64,000 bases of DNA, from NCBI GenBank assembly GCA_949358305.1, contig OX442322.1, positions 1,240,001-1,304,000 on the forward strand. The letters are read 5' to 3'. The notes below the pieces were generated by a model, which saw nothing but the letters and a program-made list of their open reading frames with translations, was not told where the DNA came from and did no database searches. This DNA is from Strigamia acuminata (taxonomy: Eukaryota; Arthropoda; Chilopoda; Geophilomorpha; Linotaeniidae). The translations under genes were made by a program, and so were the position numbers. Shown here piece by piece: positions 57,661 to 64,000 of the stretch (positions are counted from its first letter, which is position 1; each line of letters opens with the position of its first letter).

Positions 57661-57782
57661 CGGCTCATCCCACCAACGCAAGGTTGTCAACAAGTAGTCG
57701 ACACCATTAGTGCTTATTGAAACCGATCGCGCAACCCCATATCTGCCGACAGCGGTTGGGTATGTGTGTCCGTAGGATAGAC

Positions 57783-58142
57783 AAGACTGTTGAAGATTTC
57801 CTGATTCACCTGAAGAGACTCGCCTAGCCTTGCGGTTTTGCATCAGCGCTTGAAGCAAATACCGCGGTTCTAGATGCTATACTACGGGGCATGAACAAAT
57901 GTGCCAAGAAGCGATGTTTAACGCTTGCTGAGGATCTCGATTTAAAGAAAGCGTCAAAGCTGGCTACCGCTTTAGAGGGGTCGATGACAGCGCCGGATGG
58001 TGTGTTTGCTGTGTCCGAGTCGCCGGCCGTGCCTTCACATCTTCTCGACGTCGAAATCCTTCAGGTCCGCCAGGGACCCTCTTCCAGACGTGGCGTTGTT
58101 TTTGGTAGGCTGAAGGTTGTACCTGACCGACGTCCTCTCTGA
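57783..58142 (+). pseudogene. Gypsy-type gag fragment
   Basis: KTVEDFLIHLKRLA, a TAG, then AVLDAILRGMNKCAKKRCLT and LAEDLDLKKASKLATALEGS follow the pattern of capsid C-terminal regions (E-FL-RL-LA ... L..GL ... L.L..A...A.ALE). It lies downstream of a pol fragment, so the order is rearranged or the pieces come from different insertions. Confidence 0.5.
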
Positions 58143-58666
58143 TTGTTCCAGCTGGAGAACGGTTCAGCACGGGGCAGCGAGGAGTGGAGCCACGACAGTA
58201 GCCTGTTGACACTGAGACGGTAGTCTAATTTCGAAAAATAAACTGCGCCGTTCACTCACGTAAATATGTCTGATATCACCGGCAGGGGATACGGATTTCT
58301 TCAAAATATTAGCAAAAAGGTTTTTCAATTTGAATTTTATTTTTAATTTTTCAATTTGGATATTGAAAATTGGAAATTTGAACTTCAAATTCAAATTTCA
58401 TTTTCCTGGTCGCTGGTGAGGGCAACGAATCTTAGAATTCAATTTTCAATTTGTAGGTGGCGCATCAGGACCACCATACTTTACGAACACAAACACAGAA
58501 TGAATAAAAAAACAAGTATATGACGCCGAATTCTGATTAAACGTCACTTTACAAACACATGATGTCAATTACAGTCCATCATTCAACCAAGGATATATCC
58601 TTGATTCAACTCGGGTGTTGCGCCTGGTGAGAGAATAGCGATGTGACGTCACTATCACAGAGATAT
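58143..58666. other. Spacer, nothing recognised
   Basis: Includes an A/T palindrome-rich stretch (58320-58400, TTCAATTTG repeats). No coding signal. Confidence 0.5.
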
Positions 58667-59075
58667 GGGGCCGTCCATAAATTATGTAACACCTGGAGGG
58701 GGGGGGTTTCAAATTTTGTTACGGGTTGTTACAACGGGGAGGGGGGGAGGTTCGAAAAATGTTACGTAACAATTTTTCAAATTTTTTTAAATTTTTCAAA
58801 TTTTTTTAAATTTTTCAAATTTTTTTAAATTTTTCAAATTTTTTTAAATTTTTCAAATTTTTTTTTTAATTTTTTGTAAAAAAAATTAAATTTTTGTAAA
58901 ATTTTGTATTATAAGCTTGTATCAAAAAATTTTTTTTTGGGGGTGGGGGTGGTGAGTTTTGTTACGTAATATTTTAGTTCTAGGGGGGGTTTGTGGATTT
59001 GTTACGACCTTGTTACAGGGGGGGAGAGGGTCTAAAAATTGAAAAATCAGCGTTACGTAATTTATGGACGGCCCC
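58667..59075. mobile_element. MITE, long copy
   Basis: 409 bp. The inverted ends GGGGCCGTCCATAAATTATG and CGTAATTTATGGACGGCCCC are flanked by TAT on both sides. The interior holds a (AAATTTTTTTAAATTTTTC)-type run at 58775-58870, which explains the extra length over 45125-45433. Confidence 0.88.
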
Positions 59076-60535
59076 TATGGTATGGAGACTCAACCTTGAA
59101 TCTTTTTCACAATCTCAAAATTTAATTTTAATTGTTTAATTTTAATTTAAAAATAATTTTTTTTAAAAATTTAAACTTATGTTTTTAATTTGATAATTTT
59201 AATTTTTGCTGCATTTAAAATGTTTTGAAATGGAAAATATAATTATTTATGAATAATAAATCTAAACCAGTTTAAAGAAAACTAATGTTAAAGTTTTCAT
59301 CAATTTACCACTAGTGCATTTGTTATTTTCGTGAAGAATTAGTCCCGACCATGGTAACGCTTCACATTCCAACGGCAGATGGTAGCACTGACACTTGATG
59401 GACATCACTTGATGGACAGTGGCTCGCCACGAAATCTCGGCGAGGCTGCTGTGCAGTGAAGCTAAAATTTGGCCTTGGCGGATGATCGATCGCTCTTGTC
59501 TGGGCGAGTTGTTTATCGCCTCTTGGCACTCCGAACCTTGCTGTTCGATGAAAGTCGTTTAGTTGGCCCTGTTTATGGTCGACATTAACTAATTCGACCC
59601 TTCTCTATCGATTGCGCCACTTGTCTCGGACGATTTCAGGTTCCACAGGCCTCAAATCGACGTTAGAAGTGGCTTATGCGAATTGGCGAGTCTGGCAGGA
59701 CGCCATTTTGAATTCTAACGGGCGTCAGCTTTTGGTGCTTTGTTCTCCGCCTTGTTTTGGTTTATTTTATCGGCTATTCGAGTTCATTGAACCCACATTA
59801 GCCTTCGTTTATTTCCCCAGCGAGATCTGTTTTGTTTTCACTTCAGAAAACGTAATTTTCCATTGACGTCATCTCTCCTAGGCTTCGGTTCGCTTGGATC
59901 GCCACTTAGAGCGACCCAATGAGCTGTTCGTATACGCCGTGTTCAAAACGCCGGTTTGGGCATTCCTGGACCGATTTTGACCGTTTTTGTTTACAAAAAC
60001 GGTCTCAGCGTCGTTTTTGGCTCTGGGAAGTACTTTCCAGCCTTTTAAACGGCCGGGAAGATGCTTTTCTGAGTTGAGACCCTTTTGGCATTTCCGTGTC
60101 GGGTTTTGGCGATCCCCCGACACGTGACCGTCGTCTGCTTCATCAGTTGAGGCCTTTTTCTTATGTTTTTATTTTACACGGTTTTTTTGTGACTTTTATT
60201 GAGACAACTGTTTGGTGTAATTGTATTTGATCTTTTTCGGCTACTTTTAGCGATTAAACATTTGTTAGCATTAAGTTTGCTGAATATTTGATGATTTTGT
60301 TATGCAGATAAGCCTGTGTTGCCCCTTGATTTATTTGTATTTTTTTATTTCCAGGCTTAATTTTTAACAATCATTTATTGTAAGTTGCCTATTGTTTTAG
60401 GCACGTTCTCCCACGTGCCCATTCTTGTAAAGCAGTTTTTCTGCTCAGTTCTCGTTCAAAATTCGAGCAATAAACACGTCTGTGTTTCTTCTTGTTTTAA
60501 ATGGATTTGATTTTCTTTCAAGCCTAGTTCTCAAC
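59076..60535. other. Unassigned region
   Basis: 59330-60480 is less AT-rich and contains TATA- and AATAAA-like signals (AATAAACACG at 60469) but no matched ends. It could be an LTR or a UTR-like region of an unknown gene. Confidence 0.35.
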
Positions 60536-60820
60536 ATGAGCTGGCTTGTTACAGGATCCGTGCAGACACACAATCTGCACGGAAACCTGAAATGTTTCGT
60601 CACGGACACAGCACTTGATCGAGTCGCTCTACAAGAGCGAGTCTCACGTTTTCAAGTCCTCCTTCTTGAGTCCACTCTAGTGGACAACGCGCCCAGACTG
60701 CTTCGAGCAGTGGTGGCGCCATTCTTCTTGATGTTGCAGCCGACCATTCCCACGACTTTGGGTCGGCCTGCTACAGCATCTAAGATGCGTCAAGCACTCT
60801 CGACTGTCTTCGAGTATTAA
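60536..60820 (+). CDS. Small ORF, unknown
   Basis: 94 residues from the ATG at 60536 (MSWLVTGSVQ..). The frame opens 18 codons earlier without an ATG. It is Leu/Ala/Thr-rich and I see no domain. It may be an exon or chance. Confidence 0.2.
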   Translation: MSWLVTGSVQTHNLHGNLKCFVTDTALDRVALQERVSRFQVLLLESTLVDNAPRLLRAVVAPFFLMLQPTIPTTLGRPATASKMRQALSTVFEY

Positions 60821-61009
60821 TAATCTCTAAACGATACAGAGACCCGACAGCTCGTCAATTTCTTTGTTATACGACCGAATTTCCGCCGTGGTGTCAGACT
60901 AACAGTGGCATGAATTAGGACTCAAATACCGGAATTTTTGATCAAAATATGTTAAACATGCATATATAGAACGTGAGGCGGCCATCGACACCGCACCCCT
61001 TACAACGCG

Positions 61010-61280
61010 GGTCTAAATGGACTAAAATTACTGAATTCAGAGTCTAAATTGACCAAACGACTGAGTTTTAGGTTTCAGATGATCGAAACGACTGAATTCA
61101 TTGTCCAAAAAGACAAGAACCACTGAATTCAATGTTCAAAATAACCAAAACGACTAAACTCAATTGTCTAAATTGACAAAAACTACTGAATTCAAAGTCT
61201 GAAATGACCAAGACGACTGAATTCAACGTCTCAAATGACCAAAACGACTGAAATAAATGTCTAAATTAACAAAAAGAGTA
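61010..61280 (+). repeat. 32-34-bp minisatellite
   Basis: About eight diverged copies of a unit built on ACGACTGAATTCAA(C/T)GTCT, then AAATGACCAAA. Unit length is 30-34 bp. It is non-coding. Confidence 0.8.
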
Positions 61281-61566
61281 AGATATTCCCAAAAAAAATT
61301 GGGGTCCTTGCTTTCAACCACCTGCAACGTAGAACCAGCCCACCATCCCAAAAAAAGGGACCGAAAGGAGATGTTTCTCATCTTGTGATACATGATATCC
61401 TATCTCGGCGTCAAATTCACCCAGCACTCCATCGTTGCAGCCAGTTGTTGTTCTCGACGATGTGGCTGCATCATCATCGTCCTCACGCCTGCAGCGGTAT
61501 CACGAGAAGCCCATACGCCATCAAGATACCCCAGATAAATTGCCAAAGGTCAAGTGAAGCAAGAAG
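61281..61566. other. Spacer, nothing recognised
   Basis: Short stretch before the family C LTR; no supported feature. Confidence 0.5.
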
Positions 61567-61570
61567 ATAT

Positions 61571-62055
61571 TGTTACGCGGTAGAGCTGTACCGTGTATCG
61601 GCTGGCTCTGCTCGCTCTGTATAGGCATTTAATGCAATGAATTCTCACTAGACGGCGCTGTGCACCTAATTAGATGCACAGACCGTTCAACTTAGTTGAT
61701 AGGGGGAATAGGAGTTTACTTAGTGAGCTGATTAAGCCAGAGAGCTCAGATCTCTTTTGATTCTCAAACTGTTACCTTCACCTACTACTGCCAGCCGGTT
61801 GACGGTCAGGCAGGACTAGGTTTCCTGAAATTGAATTGAATTGACAACAGCATCATCCTTATTTACTTATTTGAATGATTTATATTTTAAGAATAAACCA
61901 AATGTAATAAGAGCTGATGACCGAACATTTACATTAGTAAATGTCCGACTTTGATTAATAAAGCCAACAGGCATTTTACATATAAAACCCTGTGTCATTC
62001 TTGATTAACTTCATGTCACGTAGGACTGAATCAATCCCCATTTAGCCACGTAACA
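61571..62055 (+). repeat. Family C 5' LTR
   Basis: 485 bp with the same TGTTACG/CGTAACA ends as family B and a shared ACTTAGTGAGCTGA-like block near 61715. AATAAA signals lie near 61890-61965. Confidence 0.82.
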
Positions 62056-62916
62056 ACTGGTGGAGATGCGGTCTCGATTGTAGCCCGTTTAAATTGTTAA
62101 AATTATAAAAATTAGATTTAAAAATGCTTAAAAATCTCTTTAAAAATCAAGATATAAATAGTGAAAATTGCTGATTAAATAGCAATTATCTTGAATGACT
62201 CAGAGTTGGTAAAAATAAGTGAAGTCACAGCTTGAATATTTAATGTCATTGTGTGAAAAAATTTGCATGTTGGAAATAAAAATAGAGTTTAATTGTTTAT
62301 TAGGGATTAATTAATTGATTTACAATTGTTATATTTAGAATAAATAGAATATATAGTGTATAAATACTAATTTTGATATTTATTTACAGAGAAATTTTGT
62401 GAATTTATAGGAATTGAAAAATTGTTTTGAAATGTTATTGTTGGATTATTTTCTTTGTAATTTTGAGTGTAATATTTATGTATTATATGCCAATAACACT
62501 TTAAGTTTTTAGGTAATGAATTCGTGTTAGTGCATTTCAGTGTTAAAAGTGATTCAGTCCTAGTGAAAGTGATAAAAAGCGCAATATAAGGCTTCAGTGT
62601 GGATAAGCCAATAAAATTGTCGCAGTTCAATACGGATAATCTTCAAGATTTGCAAAATTGGGAATTGCCCGAACCGGATTTGAAATTTATCGCTACTAGA
62701 AAGAAAAGGAACACTGGATCTGAATCCGACACTGAGACTCGGGAAAATAAAGAAGAGGAAGTCTGATCTCAACCTCAACCAATCTTACAGAAGTTGGATT
62801 TCGCTACATCAACAATAAAATTAATTCCACAAAAAGGTTTAGAAGAAATAATAAAGACATTTACACCAGTAAAAACTAAACCAGTTCCAACCCCAATTAA
62901 ACCAAATTTTCCAAAG

Positions 62917-63930
62917 ATGACATCACAGACTCCAACGGACGTATTGACCGATTTGCTGAAGAGTTTGGTAGTGCAGAAGCGACCAGTCGTCACTTACGAT
63001 ACAGAAAAAGGCAACATCGACCAATGGCTTGTGGCATATGAAGCTACAATAGGAACAGATGATGAGAGAGTAAAACATTTGGCATTAGCCTTAAAGACTG
63101 ATGGATTGGCATGGTTTGTGGAACAACTTAAGAAGAATCCGACATGGAAATGGACGGATTGGAAACCACAGATCGAGAAGAAATTCCGAAGAAGCCAAGA
63201 AAATGTTTACAATACTCTCCACTTCATGAAACATAAAGAGGGTGCAGCAGATGCCTTCATGAAGAAAGTCTTGGCCGAATGTGCGTTTATTCTACCAGAA
63301 ATGACTGAAACTCAGAAAATAAATTACGTTTACCAAGGTTTGAAGCCTGCAATGCAGAAGATGATGATAACAGTATTTCCATCGACGTTAGAAGAAATGG
63401 AACAGAGACTTAAATTGTATGAAAGTCACAAAACAGAAGAACCAGCGGATTTACTGCTCACAATGTTCAGAAAAGTAGTAGATGAAAAGGTGAACCCTAC
63501 GACAACAGGTATACTGTCTGGAACAGGGGGATCCCCAGTAAGCTACGCCGAGTTATTAGCTGAAAATATTAAATTAAAACAGCAAAAGCTCGTTAGTGAG
63601 TCGGTAGAGCCACAACAATCGGTTCCATTATTCATACAAGGCGAGTGGTATATTCCGGCATCGCAGCGCGGACAGAACTTTAGAGGTAGATACAACAGAG
63701 GTAGACAGCGGTCAAATAGCAGTCCGACAACAACGCGTTCATGTGGATGTTGGCATCGTTATGGTTGTGAACATAACACATCAGCGCCACAGGAGCAACA
63801 ATCTCAAGAAAATAGAGGGAACCCAAACAACAGAAAGTGGTTTAAGAAGAAAAGGACACAAGGGGGTGGTAAAACTAACCCTAATCCTAAGCAGAACCCA
63901 CAACAAGGTCAACAAGAAGAGGAAAACTAG
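62917..63930 (+). CDS. gag: Gag of family C
   Basis: 337 residues from the ATG at 62917. The frame continues upstream without ATG to a TGA at 62764. Capsid-type gag: LLKSLVVQKR at the start, WFVEQLKKNPTWKWTDWK, FRRSQENVYNTLHFMKHKEG and INYVYQGLKP, all shared with the gag at 41385-42002. The C-terminal third is Arg/Gly/Asn/Gln-rich with a small Cys/His cluster (CGCWHRYGCEH near residue 280) in place of a CCHC knuckle, likely the RNA-binding part. A pol ORF should follow beyond the window. Confidence 0.85.
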   Translation: MTSQTPTDVLTDLLKSLVVQKRPVVTYDTEKGNIDQWLVAYEATIGTDDERVKHLALALKTDGLAWFVEQLKKNPTWKWTDWKPQIEKKFRRSQENVYNTLHFMKHKEGAADAFMKKVLAECAFILPEMTETQKINYVYQGLKPAMQKMMITVFPSTLEEMEQRLKLYESHKTEEPADLLLTMFRKVVDEKVNPTTTGILSGTGGSPVSYAELLAENIKLKQQKLVSESVEPQQSVPLFIQGEWYIPASQRGQNFRGRYNRGRQRSNSSPTTTRSCGCWHRYGCEHNTSAPQEQQSQENRGNPNNRKWFKKKRTQGGGKTNPNPKQNPQQGQQEEEN

Positions 63931-64000
63931 TGGGTCGGCCACAAAGAAGATGTCACCATCAACAAGGGAGATGTTGCCATCCAAAGAAGAAAAGAAAAAG

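Larger units (their letters stand above)
61571..64000 (+). mobile_element. Gypsy-type element, family C, 5' part (continues past window)
   Basis: The LTR at 61571-62055 (TGTTACGCGG to CCACGTAACA, 485 bp) is followed by the primer site TGGTGGAGATGCGG (62058-62071), a leader of about 850 nt and gag. The left flank is ATAT (61567-61570). The element runs off the window after gag, so pol and the 3' LTR cannot be judged. Confidence 0.85.

Overview
This window reads as a gene-poor, AT-rich, repeat-dominated piece of a eukaryotic nuclear genome, most likely an arthropod and probably an insect. The reasons are densely nested Ty3/Gypsy and Ty1/Copia elements, 4-bp target duplications, a free-standing tyrosine-recombinase gene with zinc fingers, two MITEs that begin GGGG(C/T)CGTCCATAAATT, and no operons, rRNA or tRNA genes. 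The species cannot be named from the sequence alone.

Layout. 1-4944: a repeat-rich acidic/basic ORF (34-666) that is open to the window edge, a short LTR-like block (769-997), an intact zinc-finger plus tyrosine-recombinase gene on the minus strand (1889-3424) and unassigned flank. 4949-38025: one Ty3/Gypsy element on the minus strand (about 14.0 kb once insertions are subtracted) with 1591-bp LTRs and target duplication ACAT. It has been hit twice by a related but pol-less LTR element. Copy 1 (16044-25705, plus, target duplication TAGT) sits in its gag. Copy 2 (27645-37048, minus, target duplication AATA) sits in its upstream LTR. Together the three account for about 33 kb.

How these parts relate. 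The autonomous element encodes gag, then a -1 frameshift signal (AAAAAAC plus a hairpin), then pol (protease, RT, RNase H, integrase), then a third ORF of unknown function where env would lie. The two pol-less copies encode a single 493-residue protein. This protein carries repeats of a YC..Y.L....F..I.EAQ.Y motif that also occurs near the N-terminus of the autonomous gag. All three share LTR ends TGTGACGG/CCGTCACA (copy 1 starts TATGACGG), an AAGGGGGA polypurine tract, a tRNA-Gln primer site and a CTCF-like U3 motif. The simplest reading is a parasite/helper pair in which the autonomous element supplies the enzymes. In the pol-less copies the primer-site segment is itself tandemly duplicated (three and two sites), and the 3.5-3.8-kb leader is built from recurring small TTTTC....GAAAA palindromes.

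38030-48325: flank with a broken ORF (38885-39928), an internally deleted Gypsy-type element (40031-42052), a small ORF ending at a splice-donor-like site (43652-43996), a 5' LTR with primer site (44388-44945), a MITE (45125-45433) and an intact alpha/beta-hydrolase-like gene with two hydrophobic segments (45831-46904). 48326-56467: a minisatellite-bearing element with inverted ends, split by a nearly intact Copia element (48913-56308, minus) that carries one in-frame stop. 56468-64000: degraded gag and pol fragments, a second MITE, a 32-34-bp minisatellite, and the 5' part of another Gypsy-type element (61571 to window end) whose gag is related to the one at 41385-42002.
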